From: Anodontia alba
Taxonomy: Eukaryota > Mollusca > Bivalvia > Lucinida > Lucinidae
Reading direction: 5' to 3'
Assembly (NCBI GenBank): GCA_964016985.1
Contig: OZ024826.1
Coordinates: 43,326,978 to 43,390,977 of the forward strand
DNA: 64,000 nt
Program-made: the position numbers and the translations under genes
Notes under the pieces: model-generated
Seen by the model: only the letters and a program-made list of their open reading frames with translations
What the model was told of the DNA's origin: nothing
Database searches by the model: none
Part shown: positions 30,618 through 41,205 of the stretch, piece after piece
Layout: the number at the start of each line of letters is the position of its first letter
Position numbering within the stretch: the first letter of the stretch is position 1

Positions 30618-30790
30618 CTGAAAATAGATATGAATAAAAACTTTATGTCAAGATGCAAATTTAGGTTCTGGAGGGCTTGGTGCTGAACAGGGGCAGGGGC
30701 TATTAATCAACAGTTACATATATTTTTAACCCTTAAAGAGCCATCCAAACTGTCAATATGCTGTCATATCTCCAGAAAAGAGGGTATATC

Positions 30791-31152
30791 CATAGGTCTA
30801 AATAAGGGAGGGTATCCGGAAAATATTTTTCTTATTTCTCCAGAAAAATATATGTTGTGGGTATTCATTAGAAGCACCTTGGCGAGGCGCTTCTAACGAG
30901 TACCCACAACATATGTTTTCGTAGGGAAATAAGAAAAGTATCAATACTTTTGGATTGAAAAAAGTGCCTTAACTAGTGCTATGTTAAATAATATCTCCAG
31001 AAATGAGGGTGTATCCTGTATTTTTCTTTGTCTCTACAAAAAGCATCTGTTGTAGGTAGTCTGTGAGGAGCTTCTTATGAGTACTACAACACATGTTTTT
31101 GTGGAGAAATAAAAAAAAATATCAATACTTTCAGTTGAAAAGGTGCCTTATG
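30791..31152. mobile_element. Two consecutive type 1 MITEs
   Basis: Copy one, 30791-30983: CATAGGTCTAAATAAGGGAG, stem GTGGGTATTCATTAGAAGCA with complement, ending CCTTAACTAGTGCTATG. Copy two, about 30993-31152: ATCTCCAGAAATGAGGGTGT, a shortened stem (GTAGGTAGTCTGTGAGGAGC), ending GGTGCCTTATG. Confidence 0.65.
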
Positions 31153-31176
31153 TTGAAACTAGCACTTTAAGGGTTG

Positions 31177-31855
31177 TCAGCATCTTCAAACTGTCAGGAA
31201 CTTCCTTATTACTATATTTACTAAATGTATTCGGACAGACAGGCCTGAGCAAACAAAGTAATCATTCTTATACCAGTATTAATACTCTACATATTGAGCT
31301 AAACTTGCCTGCTCAAGCTCACAACAAGCTGTATCAGTGACAGTGAAACAGCATCTTCAAACTGTCATGATCTTCCTTATCACCTTACTTACTGTATGTA
31401 TTCGGACAGACAGGCCTGAGCAAACAGTGTAGCATCATGAAAACATTCCTGTATAATTTTGACCCCCTTAAACCCCACTTTTATATAGTAAAACTGGGGT
31501 TTACAGGGGTATACATATTTCTTCTTATTTCTCCTCAAAAACATAGATTGTGGGTACTTGGAGAGGCAGTTCTAAAGAGTACCCACAATCTATGTTTTCA
31601 GCAGAAATATGAAAAAGATCAGAATTTTTTTTTGAAAACTTTCAGTTTTTGGTGGTAAAATTTACAATATATTTGAATAGGCGTGTTTTCGTAATGGACA
31701 GAATTCGGCATCTCATCATGGTCTATACTGTTTGCAGTACTATACTGTAAGGAGCTGAGGTGTCAGAATACTTAGGGTAAATACGGTAATCATTCTTACA
31801 CTAGTATTAATACTCTACATATTCAGCCAAACATGCCTGCTCAAGCAGTATCAAT
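31177..31855 (+). repeat. Tandem duplication with and without a MITE
   Basis: Segment one (31177-31318) and segment two (31348-31855) share CAGCATCTTCAAACTGTCA, TATTCGGACAGACAGGCCTG and TAATCATTCTTA, TTAATACTCTACATATT, GCCTGCTCAAGC in order. In segment two the type 3a MITE (about 31387-31795) is present and itself holds a type 2 MITE; in segment one it is collapsed to AGCAAACAAAGTAATC. Confidence 0.7.
31433..31696 (+). mobile_element. Type 2 MITE, copy 10, nested in a type 3a stem
   Basis: Termini CATCATGAAAACATTCC and inverse CATTACGAAAACACGCC. One arm of its stem is shortened. It enters after GCAAACAGTGTAG, the left arm of a type 3 palindrome, whose other arm follows at 31704. Confidence 0.75.
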
Positions 31856-31994
31856 GCAGATCAAATGGTGCTTTTTAAGAATGGGTTTGATTAGCATCTG
31901 CTATTTCACTGCCATGCTTTAAACACATTATGAGGCAGAAATAACAAATGGGCTTACTCAAATTTTAAAATAAAAACATGTATGATCGTAAGAG

Positions 31995-32173
31995 TTAACC
32001 CTTCTCTTGCTGAACATGACATGCCCTGTCTTAGCCAATTGATCTGGATCTGCACTGTCATTAAATATGCGACTTTCTATTAAAAGCCAGGATCAAGTAC
32101 ATGTAATCTGACTGGCTGGAAATTAGAAGTGGGTGTGGTATCTTAAGTTATTCAGCATGAAAAAATAGGTTAA
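31995..32173. mobile_element. Type 3b MITE, left stem arm shortened
   Basis: Left TTAACCCTTCTCTTGCTGAA, right TATTCAGCATGAAAAAATAG. The stem keeps CCAATTGATCTGGATCTGCA but lacks most of the other arm. Confidence 0.6.
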
Positions 32174-32174
32174 G

Positions 32175-32539
32175 CCTTCTGAATATTCAAGATCATCTGA
32201 TTGTCTAAATTTGCCAGCTATTAATGGTCCCTGTTCTATCCTAAATCTACAGCACATATTAGACAATTTCCACCAAGAGAGTTTAAAACGGAGTTATGAT
32301 GGGTCCCCAATAGTGAATTGACAATGTATAATATCTGCGTTATGAATTGCTTATCAAACCTCATGAGAAGGCTTATCATTTAAGTGTTTGTTCTTCCAGT
32401 TAAATAAACAATTAGACCATATCAAATATTTCTGTCACCCAGACAATAGCAATAATATTGTGCTCAGGTCAAGATGTTTCAGCAATGGTGATCTCTTAGC
32501 AATTTAATCTTTATCACAAAAAAAATACCATTTAACATA
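32175..32539. other. Unassigned intron 2 DNA
   Basis: No repeat, exon or RNA gene recognised. Confidence 0.35.
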
Positions 32540-32764
32540 CTACCACATTTACTCAAAGTATTTGTACAGTACAGACAGGCCAGAGCAAACAGTGTAGACC
32601 CAGATCAGATGCTGCAGAATGCAGCATCTGATCTGGGTCTACACTGTTTGCCACTTATGCAGTGTTTTTTTGGACACATCATCAGATAGTCAAACCAACT
32701 TGTTCAAAATTTAGGACAAGCATTGTAAGAAAGTAAGGTGACTAAATACTTTGGGTAAATACAG
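32540..32764. mobile_element. Type 3a palindromic MITE
   Basis: Left CTACCACATTTACTCAAAGT, right CTAAATACTTTGGGTAAATA. The palindrome is perfect: GCAAACAGTGTAGACCCAGA, TCAGATGCTGCAGAATGCAG and complement. Confidence 0.75.
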
Positions 32765-32769
32765 TGTTA

Positions 32770-33272
32770 TGGAAGAGAAAGTCCAGACTGGACAGTTCAG
32801 TAACTGGTTTCCTGATACATACAATTATAATCGGATGCTGCAGATTGCAAATACAATGAATAAAATGAAAAAATTATGAAAATATTCCTGTAAGAGTGAT
32901 CACAAGATTCAAGCTATAATAATCAGATTATTGAATTTGTTTGTTCAAGTTTAATGGCAGTGAAGACTGTAAAGCTAACTTTTGGGGTGGGGGTAATACA
33001 ACTGTACAAGAAAAAGAGTCCCCCATTTACCAACTTGTTGCTGATCTCCTCTGGAATTATGCAAAAGAATTTTTGTTGAAACAACAAATAAGTAAACAAG
33101 TGATATTTTTCTTATTTCTCCCTTAATGTCAGGCTTTGCATTCATAGTTTAAAATCATCATTCTCAGTCACTGTTAGCAGGGAAAGTATTTGAGCCATGT
33201 CATGAGAAAAGGCATCTTAGGGGCATATGTGGAAAGCAAAGATCCAGATCAGCCTGTGAAGCCACATAGTCT
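32770..33272. other. Unassigned intron 2 DNA
   Basis: No feature recognised apart from a stray CTTATTTCTCC word at about 33113. The open frame at 32941-33126 (+) has no supporting signal. Confidence 0.35.
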
Positions 33273-33552
33273 CATTACGAAAACATGCCTATTCAAATAG
33301 ACTGAAAATTTTACAACCAAAAAAGGAAAATTTTCAGATAAAAAATTCTGATATTTTTCATATTTCTGTTCAAAACATAGATTATGGGTACTTGTTAGAA
33401 CTGCTTCAGTGAGGTGGTTCTAATGAGTACCCACAATCTACATTTTTTAGCAAAATAAGAAAAATAATGTATACCCCTGTAAACCCCAGTTTCACTATAT
33501 GACAGTGGGGTTTAACGGGGGTCAAAATTATAATAGGCATGTTTTCCTGATG
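33273..33552 (-). mobile_element. Type 2 palindromic MITE, copy 11
   Basis: Termini CATTACGAAAACATGCC and ATGTTTTCCTGATG. The stem is complete but diverged (TACTTGTTAGAACTGCTTCA). Confidence 0.75.
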
Positions 33553-33697
33553 GATAAGAGTATTAATTTTGCTGTACCTCGAAATATTCTACATTGGGAA
33601 AAAAAAAGCCCTGAACAGACTGCATGAATGCACAGGCAGACCTGGGCCTTCACTGTTCACATGTGCCTTAAAGGCTCCAAATCACAAAATGTGGCTA

Positions 33698-33983
33698 CAT
33701 TACGAAAACACGCCTATTCAAATACACTGAAAATTTTACCACCAAAAAATGGCAATTTTTCGGTTAAAAAATTCTGATATTTTTCATATTTCTGCTCAAA
33801 ACATAGATTGTGGGTACTCATTATGATTAGAACTGCCTTGTTGAGGCAGTTCTAACGAGTACCCACAATCTATGTTTCTGAGCAGAAATAACAAAAATAA
33901 CGTATACCCCTGTAAACCCCAGTTTTACTATATAAAAGTGGGGTTTAAGGGGGTCAAAATTATATAGGTATGTTTTTGTGATG
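33698..33983 (-). mobile_element. Type 2 palindromic MITE, copy 12
   Basis: Termini CATTACGAAAACACGCC and ATGTTTTTGTGATG. The stem is complete, with an 8-nt duplication (CATTATGATTAG) in one arm. Same orientation as copy 11, 145 bp away. Confidence 0.75.
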
Positions 33984-34059
33984 AATTTCAGTTGGATCCC
34001 CTACTATCTCTTGATACATCATTCAAAGGAAAAAGAAGAAAACTAGATGATCCCTACTA

Positions 34060-34310
34060 AAGGGGATGAATGCCCCTGCTACTGCCAGTATGGCTTTGTA
34101 TAAGACAAATTTTCTAAATAAATCAAGGGTATGTAACTCCATAGTACCAATAATAATTCAATCAGAGTTCTGTGACCTTTATGCACATGCTCAGTTTATG
34201 GTACAAGTTTCAAACAGTACCATAAAGTGTGATGGACAGACAGACACACGGACGTACGTATGATGAAGTGTAAAACTATATGCCCTCCTCCACTTTGTGG
34301 CAGGGGAATA
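34060..34310 (+). repeat. Element tail with GACAGACAGACACACGGACG
   Basis: TGACCTTTATGCACATGCTC, GATGGACAGACAGACACACG and CCTCCTCCACTTTGTGGCAG form the same kind of tail that closes the tandem arrays at 6595 and 44640. Only a terminal fragment is seen. Confidence 0.45.
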
Positions 34311-34361
34311 AAATTCTTTTTCTTTTTTCTTTTCTTTTTTTCTTCTGTAGCTGGATAAGGT

Positions 34362-34589
34362 CAACTCTTAGCATATTGGGTAAAAATTTCAGCAGACAAC
34401 ATTTTGATTTTTTTCCCCCAGACATTTCAAGCAAACTGTCTTCTGTAAAGGAAAAAAAAAAAAATCATGAAATGTCAACCCCTATTTTCTTGAAAAAAAA
34501 AAAAAAAGAAAAAGAAAGATTAAAAAAAAAAAAATGAAAATATATAGATCAATCTGTCATCTGCTGGTTTTGCCCAGAGAATGCTTAAG
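34362..34589. mobile_element. Type 4 MITE, A-rich
   Basis: Left TCTTAGCATATTGGGTAAAA, right TTTTGCCCAGAGAATGCTTA. The palindrome ACATTTCAAGCAAACTGTCT and its complement are separated and interrupted by poly-A runs (about 34450, 34493, 34522). Confidence 0.6.
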
Positions 34590-34857
34590 ACTGTAAGGCA
34601 TTTTTTTTTCTCTGTTGTTGATGTAAAACAATAATCTCTGAAAAACATGTCTGTTTTGTCAAAAATATGATGCTAATGAACCAAGAAAAGCAGGATTCCA
34701 GCCAATATTTCCTTCTCCAGCAGCTATCAATTTTATATTTATCTCTAGTTTATGTAACCAGTCTGGTTTTCATCAGAAAAACCCACCCTAGTACAATGTA
34801 ATCAAACATGCAACCAGTCCAATTAAAACTGGGAGTTTCAATTAATGTCTTGCATGC

Positions 34858-35059
34858 CATATTTTACCCTAAATATTCAGACAGAAAAGTCTGAGCAAAC
34901 AGTGTAGACTCAGATCAACCACAGAATGTGGTATCTGATCAGGGTCTGCACTGTTTGCCACTCATCCTGTAATATTTAGACATATCTACTGGTAGTAAAA
35001 TAGACTTGGCCAATTATGGTAAGTCTTCAGGTGTCTGAATAATTTGGATAAATACAGTA
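34858..35059. mobile_element. Type 3a palindromic MITE
   Basis: Left CCATATTTTACCCTAAATAT, right GTCTGAATAATTTGGATAAA. Stem GCAAACAGTGTAGACTCAGA, AACCACAGAATGTGG and partial complement. Confidence 0.65.
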
Positions 35060-35397
35060 ACTCCTGGAACATTGTAAATAGAACAGAACTCTGAAAAATT
35101 AGTTCTAGATAAATAAATTAGCAAACATGTTACTACAGTTACAATGTTAGTGAAATAGTGCATTCACAAGAAAACTGTTGGACAAATACTTTGCCAACTG
35201 AACTTGAAACTCTATACATAGCACTTATTTTTTTTATAAGCTACTGTCACAAATGTCATATTGTAACACTGTAACTCCTGTATATATACATGTATAAGAG
35301 AAGATAATAGAACAATACATCTTAACAAAAACCTTTTCTGTAGTACTGGATCCAAGAAGGATGCTGAAATGATTTGTAATATTGTATATGCTGGGAT

Positions 35398-35628
35398 TAA
35401 CCCATTTAAGCCTAGTGCCCCACAAAAGGGCCATTAATTGGCAAACAGTGTAGACCTTGATCAGATGCCACAGAACATGGCCTCTGATCAGGGTCTACAC
35501 TATTTGCACTAAGTTCAGAAATTCCTACAAAACATAATAATAAAAACTAACCAGACATCCCCTATATAGGAAATTAACCTGTCCAAAGAGTTGCGGCAGA
35601 AGAATCCACTCGGCATAAATAGATTAAT
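35398..35628. mobile_element. Type 3e palindromic MITE
   Basis: Left TTAACCCATTTAAGCCTAGT, right inverse of TTAATCTATTTATGCCGAGT. The type 3 stem (GCAAACAGTGTAGACCTTGA) lies near the left end, not the middle. An ACTAACCAGACATCCCCTAT segment is shared, inverted, with 35718. Confidence 0.65.
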
Positions 35629-35717
35629 AAACATAGGAAGTAAACTTATTTCTGCTGCAGCTGTTGTCTCTTTTTTTTGAAAAGGGAGGCCAATACAACT
35701 ATTTAAAATGCTCTCTT

Positions 35718-36226
35718 TTAACCCATTTATGCCGAGTAAATTCTTCTACCTCAAGTCTTTGGATAAGTCCATTTCCTATATAAGGGATATCTGGTTAGTT
35801 TTTATTATTATCATGTTTTGTAGAAATTTCTGAACTGAATGCAAACTGTATAGATCCTGATCAGATGCCGCATTCTGCCGCATCTGATCTGGATCTACAC
35901 TGTCTACCTAGGTCCCTTTTGTAGGATGCTAGGCTTACATCACGAAAACACGCCTATATAATTTTGACCCCCTTAAACCCCACTTTTATATGTTAAAACT
36001 GGGGTTTACAGGGGTATACGTTATTTTTCTTATTTATGCTCAAACCATTGATTGTGGGTACTCATTAGAACGGCCTCAATGAGGTGGCTCTAATGAGTAC
36101 CCACAATGTATGTTTTGAGTAGAAATAAGAAAAATATCAGAATTTTTTATCTGAAAATTTTCATTATTTTGGTGGTAAAATTTTCTATACATTTGAATAG
36201 GTGTGTTTTTGTAATGAATGAGTTAA
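35718..36226. mobile_element. Type 3e MITE carrying a nested type 2 MITE
   Basis: Left TTAACCCATTTATGCCGAGT, stem GCAAACTGTATAGATCCTGA / GATGCCGCATTCTG, then GATGCTAGGCTTA, where type 2 copy 13 enters at 35938. It resumes as AATGAGTTAAC, completing the expected inverse terminus. It lies inverted to 35398, 90 bp away. Confidence 0.7.
35938..36216 (+). mobile_element. Type 2 palindromic MITE, copy 13
   Basis: Termini CATCACGAAAACACGCC and inverse CATTACAAAAACACACC. Complete stem (GTACTCATTAGAACGGCCTC). Inserted within 15 bp of the end of a type 3e element. Confidence 0.75.
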
Positions 36227-36411
36227 CTGTGGTAAGTATAAAACACTCTGCATAGGTCTCTTGGTTTCAAAACGGATGATTATTGTCAGTCTTGTTAGTC
36301 CCAGTTCTCAAAAGTGATATTTTTCAATTACATTGTCCAACTGGCATGAAGATCAAATGACACAAATTCTGAAGAAACAGAAACCAACTCTTGACAAAAC
36401 ATTTCTGAGAA

Positions 36412-36624
36412 TTAACCCTTCTCTTGCTAAACACGACATGCCCTGTCTTAGCAAATAGTGTAGATCCAGATCAGTTGGCTTCTGAAGAAGCCAACTGATC
36501 TGGATCTGCACTGTTTGTCATTCAATATGTGAATTTATATCAAGAATCTGCATCAAGCAATCTGATTGGCTGGCAATTAGAACTGGGCGTGGCATCTTAA
36601 TTTATTCAGCATGACAAGGGTTAA
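36412..36624. mobile_element. Type 3b palindromic MITE
   Basis: Left TTAACCCTTCTCTTGCTAAA, right CAGCATGACAAGGGTTAA. The palindrome is GCAAATAGTGTAGATCCAGA, TCAGTTGGCTTCTGAAGAAG and complement. Confidence 0.7.
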
Positions 36625-36668
36625 GTGCCTTCATTACCAGATCAAAATTTTGACAACTTGTCAACACA

Positions 36669-36797
36669 CATATCTCCAGGTAAGAGTGGGTATCTATACT
36701 ATTTTTTCTTATTTCTCCGTGAAAACATATGTTGTGGGTACTCATTAGAAGTGCCTGGCTGAGTAAACACAATATATGTTTACATGAGAAAAAAGAA
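36669..36797. mobile_element. Type 1 MITE, right side deleted
   Basis: Left ATATCTCCAGGTAAGAGTGG, CTTATTTCTCC, stem ATGTTGTGGGTACTCATTAG, then an abrupt jump to GGCTGAGTAAACACAATATA. The right terminus is missing. Confidence 0.55.
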
Positions 36798-36889
36798 TCA
36801 AAGCACTGATAGCACTGGTTGGTCGAGTGTCTCTGAGAGCAGGCTGGGAGAATGTCCTGAATGTGGACTTGACTGTTTCATTCAACCCT

Positions 36890-37242
36890 TAACCCATTGT
36901 ATGCTGAATTATCCAGCTATGAGATTTACATATTCCTAGAGATAAATGGCTAAACTATTTGCAAACAGTGGAGACCCAGATCAGATGCCGCATTCTGCGG
37001 TGGGACTTAAGACTGTTTCATTCAACCCTTAACCCATTGTATGCTGAACTGAATCTCCTACACTATATATTTCAATTTTAGGTACGTCTGGCTATGAGAT
37101 TTATATATTCCTAGAGAAAAATGGCTAAACTATTTGCAAACAGTGGAGACCCTGATCAGATGCCACGTTCTGTAGCGTCTGATCTGGGTCTGCACTGTTT
37201 GCCAATTACCCTTTTACGGGTCTCCCGACTACAATGGGTTAT
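36890..37242. mobile_element. Type 3c MITE with internal duplication
   Basis: Starts TTAACCCATTGTATGCTGAA and ends CGACTACAATGGGTTA. The first ~130 bp (GACTGTTTCATTCAACCCTT, AACCCATTGTATGCTGAA ...) is repeated at about 37008. The last copy has the full palindrome (GCAAACAGTGGAGACCCTGA, TCAGATGCCACG and complement). Confidence 0.65.
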
Positions 37243-37259
37243 CATCCTGTAATTTAAGC

Positions 37260-37840
37260 AAACAGTGCAGACCCTCCGCCTCATCAGAAGCCACATTCTG
37301 CCTTTCATACAGACAAGCTAAAAATAAAAAGCTTCATGAAACTATTTTTGGCAAGTGTCCTCCTACTGTAAGCAAAAACAATAATAATCTCTAATATCAT
37401 GTCAGACAGAAAATCTTTAAATTCCTCCTCACAATATTTTGTCAGACAGAAAAATCTTCAAACCCCTAATCACAATATTTCAGTTGCCCTTGCTAAAGTG
37501 TCTATTCAAACACCTTTAAAATAATACTCCAGGTCCTCTCTAAGCCAATAAACTAAAAAGGTTCATTGTAAACCTGCACACTGAAAACATACAGAGAAAG
37601 CAAGCCACTATGTAACCATTGCAGTGGTTGTCAATTCACAATTAAAACGTATTTACTTAAACAAACTCAGATAATTGTTCCCCCATGTGTAGTAAATGTA
37701 AAGTGAACGCATTTAAAACTATATGAAAATTGGGGCTTACTCTTCGAGGAAAGAATCTGCCCTCTATGGGAATAGCCTCCAGTGAGAGGTAGGAACTGTA
37801 ACTGTTTTTTTTTTAGGTATGACTGTCTGCATGCACAAAA
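37260..37840. other. Unassigned intron 2 DNA
   Basis: A broken type 3 word (CAAACAGTGCAGACCCTCCG) at 37258. ATGTCAGACAGAAAATCTTT and a near copy TTGTCAGACAGAAAAATCTT at ~37399-37460 form a short tandem repeat. Nothing else recognised. Confidence 0.35.
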
Positions 37841-37852
37841 ACCTATTTACTC

Positions 37853-37891
37853 GGGAGGGGGGTGGGGGGGGTGGGGGGGGGGAAGGAGGGT
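37853..37891 (+). repeat. G-rich tract, quadruplex-capable
   Basis: Runs of 4-9 G separated by single T or AA across ~39 bp, e.g. GGGAGGGGGGTGGGGGGG. The gene transcript would carry the C-rich strand here. Confidence 0.85.
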
Positions 37892-38330
37892 AACTTCCTA
37901 TATATTGCATAGTACGGATGTGCGTGCCGAATGGCCCCCTTTTTCAGCACTGCCAGGTATATGACTGGTCCCCTTTTTTCAACAAAAAGCATATGAATAG
38001 CCCGATTTTTCTGGATTCCTATGTGAAAAGCCCATTTTTCTGACATCCTGGTATATGCACATATTTTCACTCAGAGATTTTTCGAGGCTGCTTATCCTCT
38101 TGGTATTACGTGAACTGACTATGATATTTGTCTAACAACCAGCAAAAAATGGATACAAAAAATCAAAGGGCAGTATATGAATACGTCAACATTTTGGATG
38201 ATCAAGTATATGAATGGGTCAGTTTTTTCAAAGACTAGGTATATGAATGGGGTAGGTTTTGAAATACTGGCTCGCACACCCGTACCAAAATAACCCCTGT
38301 TACCCCATCCCCCCCCTCCCCAAACACACA

Positions 38331-38515
38331 CACAAACATTCTTTCGCCAGAAATTGACAACTGCCCTTCTCGAATCAGCGGAATGGAGAGAATGATTTAA
38401 GAAAATATTTCATGATTCATCTCCATGAAAGAATGTTGTTGACCCAGCTGGGATAGAACCTGCAACCTCCTGATCACCAGTCAAGACGCACATCCAACTG
38501 AGCCACCAGGGCCGG
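38331..38515 (-). mobile_element. SINE S1, head half only
   Basis: On the minus strand: CCGGCCCTGGTGGCTCAGTT, A-box TGGCTCAGTTGG, B-box-like GGTTCTATCCC, then CATGGAGATGAATCATGAAA and GAAAGAATGT. The tail half is missing. A run of 38300-38330 is C/CA rich. Confidence 0.65.
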
Positions 38516-38591
38516 ATTTTTGCTTGATCACAACAAAGTTTTGCTCTGGCTCAAAGGAACAGCGTTATAAAGAGGGTTGGTGTATTGGGGG

Positions 38592-38818
38592 TACAGTAAA
38601 TGTCCTAAAATTTCAAACACTTCATCCTGTACCTTTTTGGCCAAACTTTTGCTTTTTATGCACTTGTTTCTTAAAATGCTGAGTGAAATGGCAAACAGTG
38701 TAGATCCTGATCATACTGCTCCTTCAAGAGCAGTCTGATCTGGGTTTGCACTGTTTGCATACATGTATGCCATTTTGTTCATAAACTTTGGTATATGAAA
38801 GTTTAGGACATTTACCAT
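38592..38818. mobile_element. Type 3d palindromic MITE
   Basis: Left TACAGTAAATGTCCTAAAAT, right inverse (GTTTAGGACATTTACC). Stem GCAAACAGTGTAGATCCTGA, TCATACTGCTCCTTCAAGAG and complement. Confidence 0.75.
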
Positions 38819-39089
38819 AAATATGATTCATCTGTACAAACAAGGCCAATAAACATTTAAATCTGACAGAAATCAATCATCACTTCTCATGTCTTTTACT
38901 TTGGTGATTACAACCAAACCTTATACACCTGATGTACCACCATGTCTGTTTTCACAACCAGTTTGCTCCTATAAATTATGCCAGATGCTTGCATTGGCAT
39001 CTCAACAAAAAACACTATTTCTGTAGATATGACTAATACCTTCTATTTGAGAATCTTTCACCCAAAAAGTGTACTATTTTGTATTTGTC

Positions 39090-39107
39090 TCCCCCCCCCC
39101 CCCTCAC

Positions 39108-39138
<31 letters not shown>

Positions 39139-39243
39139 ACACCCTTTCATATAACAAAGCAGTTTCTTCAAACAGACCTATCACTGAAAAAGGTTGTATC
39201 TATAATTTATCTTTTTTTTTTTGTGTGTGTGTGTGTGTGTGTG
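39090..39243 (+). repeat. Poly-C, (CA)n and inverted (GT)n cluster
   Basis: C tract 39090-39124 (broken once by TCA), (CA)n to 39143, then (GT)n at 39222-39243 after poly-T. CA and GT runs are complementary and 80 bp apart. The transcript strand is G-rich at the poly-C. Confidence 0.9.
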
Positions 39244-39251
39244 GTCAATGG

Positions 39252-40195
39252 GGGCCCTAGTGTGACCTTGAAAATCAAGGTCACCAAAATCTAATCAGTT
39301 CTTGTCCCTGTCTCAACAATATAGCTGTACAAGTTTGGTCAAAATTCATCCATTCATTCTGGAGATAGGGTGCAGAAAAGCCATTTTCCAACAACCTGAG
39401 CCCTCCTGTGACCTTGAAAATGAGGTCAAGGTCATGAAATCTAATCAGTTCTTTTTCATGTCACAACAATAAAAGTGTGCAAGTTTGGTCAAAATCCATC
39501 CATTCCATCATCAGATAGGGTGCAGACAAGCCATTTTTCAACAATCTAAGCCCTTGTGTGACCTTGAAAATGGGGTCAAGGTCACCAAAATCTAATCAGT
39601 TCTTTTCCATGTTACAACAATATAGATGTACAAGTTTAGTCAAAATCCATCCATTTATTCTGGAGATAGGGTGCAGACTTGCCATTTTCAAACAATCTGA
39701 GTCCTCCAGTGACCTTGAAAATGGGGTCAAGGTCACCAAAATCTAACCAGTTCTTTTCCATGTCTCAACAACATAGATGTACAAGTTTGGTAAAAATCCA
39801 TCCATTCATTCAGGAGATAGGGTGCAGACAAGCCATTTTCCAACCATCTAAGCCATCATGTGACTGAAAATGGGGTCAAGGTCACCAAAATCTAATCAGT
39901 TCTTTTTCATGTTCCAGCAATCTAGATGTGCAGGTATGGTCAAAGTCCATTTGTTCTTTCAGGAGATAGTGTGCAGACAAGCAATTTTCCAGCCTTTTCC
40001 AACAATCTAAGTCCTTGTGTGACCTTGAAAATGGTAAATGATTAATTTGTGTAAGTTTAGCCAAATTCCATCCATTCATTAGGGAGATAGAGTGCAGACA
40101 AGAGGCTACGCTGACAAGGACGCCAACGCCGACAGGATCCGCACTTAAAACAGTATGTCCCCCCCTATGATGGGGAATAATTATACATATTATGG
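39252..40195 (+). repeat. Tandem array of ~148-bp units, about six copies
   Basis: The unit holds GTGACCTTGAAAATGGGGTC, AAGGTCACCAAAATCTAATC, AGTTCTTTTCCATGT, AAGTTTGGTCAAAATCCATC and GGAGATAGGGTGCAGACAAG. GACCTTGAAAAT recurs at about 39263, 39410, 39559, 39709 and 40020. The end has GACAAGGACGCCAACGCCGA and CCCCTATGATGGGGAATAA. Apparent open frames are products of the repeat. Confidence 0.8.
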
Positions 40196-40316
40196 TAAGA
40201 CTATCATTTGTTGACCACCATATTCTATTAATACCTTCATATATTCATGTATACAAATGGAAGAGCCCATGGATATCAAATGAACTTGTTCCCATTTTTA
40301 ACAATCAAATACTCAC

Positions 40317-40535
40317 CATATATCATGATATATTCTTTTCTCTGTGAAAGAGGTACCAAAGTTTTACTTGATCTTAGGACTACTTCCACCACTGGAAGCC
40401 TTCTACGAAACCGTTCATCCAGAAACATACCCCTCCATGAACTTCTTGAAGGAGAGGATGGCCCCTTTGAAACCCCTAAACTGTCTGGAGTTTTCTTAAC
40501 CGATTTCTTTCTTTTTCTAGTCATGGATTGTGGTC
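40317..40535 (-). CDS. Coding exon 2: basic Ser/Arg-rich segment
   Basis: A 219-nt exon, acceptor ATGTAAACAG and donor ATATATG|GTGAGT, phase 1 at both ends. The acceptor has a weak pyrimidine tract; a nearer AG gives the wrong phase, which is why this one was chosen. It reads PQSMTRKRKKSVKKTPDSLG, VSKGPSSPSRSSWRGMFLDE, RFRRRLPVVEVVLRSSKTLV and PLSQRKEYIMIY. Many Lys/Arg with SP and SSS sites suggest a disordered basic region that could bind microtubules and be phosphorylated; this is inference. No domain is recognised. Confidence 0.65.
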
Positions 40536-40720
40536 CTGTTTACATTTATTTCAACATCGTAATTTAAATCAGGTAATAAATCAATCAAACTTTTATTCCA
40601 TTTATGGTACAAATTCTTTTTTTTTTTTCTTTTCTTCTTTAATAAATGGTTTATCACTCTATCTGCAACTGTAATGATCACATTTTAAAAATATGCATAA
40701 CTAATGCATTCTTTTCCTCA

Positions 40721-41023
40721 TTTGTGTTGAGGTTTTACGGCCCAGTCAACCCAGTGGGGTCATGTTGAGCCCAGTCAGTTTAGCTAACCACACTTTTACT
40801 GGGCAGGCTTAGTCCTCTAAGCGGTTAAGCAGTAGTGAGCACAGTCTTTCAACAGAAACTGACAACAGTTAATGCCCATCTTGAATCAGCGGAAGGGAAT
40901 GACCATCGAAAAAAATTCATGATCAAATCTCTATGAAAGCATGTTGCAGACCCGGCAGGAGTGGAACCCACAACCTCCTGATCACTAGTCAGATGCGCAT
41001 CCAACTGAGCCACTGAGGCCGGC
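40721..41023 (-). mobile_element. tRNA-derived SINE, family S1, near full length
   Basis: Minus strand: GCCGGCCTCAGTGGCTCAGT, A-box TGGCTCAGTTGG, B-box GGTTCCACTCC, body CATAGAGATTTGATCATGAA, tail GGGCCGTAAAACCTCAACAC. It abuts a type 4-like element at 41024. Confidence 0.75.
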
Positions 41024-41205
41024 TAACCCATGATGTGCTGCAGACAACATTCTAAATATATTCTTTTTTAATTTTTGGGAGAAAATAAGGCTTGAAATTT
41101 CATATGAAGCATCTGCTCATGAAATTTCAAGCCTTATTTTTTAAAAGAAAAAAAAAATTTTAGGGTGTCATCTGTTATAAGTTTGCTTGGCACTTTAAGG
41201 GTTAA
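41024..41205. mobile_element. Type 4-like palindromic MITE
   Basis: Left TAACCCATGATGTGCTGCAG, right TTGGCACTTTAAGGGTTAA. The palindrome CTTGAAATTTCATATGAAGC, ATCTGCTCATGAAATTTCAA is shortened. Confidence 0.5.

Noticed and set aside
39558..39867. Repeated open frames as a repeat protein
   Set aside because: The frames arise from a ~148-bp array and differ in frame from copy to copy; unit length is not a multiple of three.
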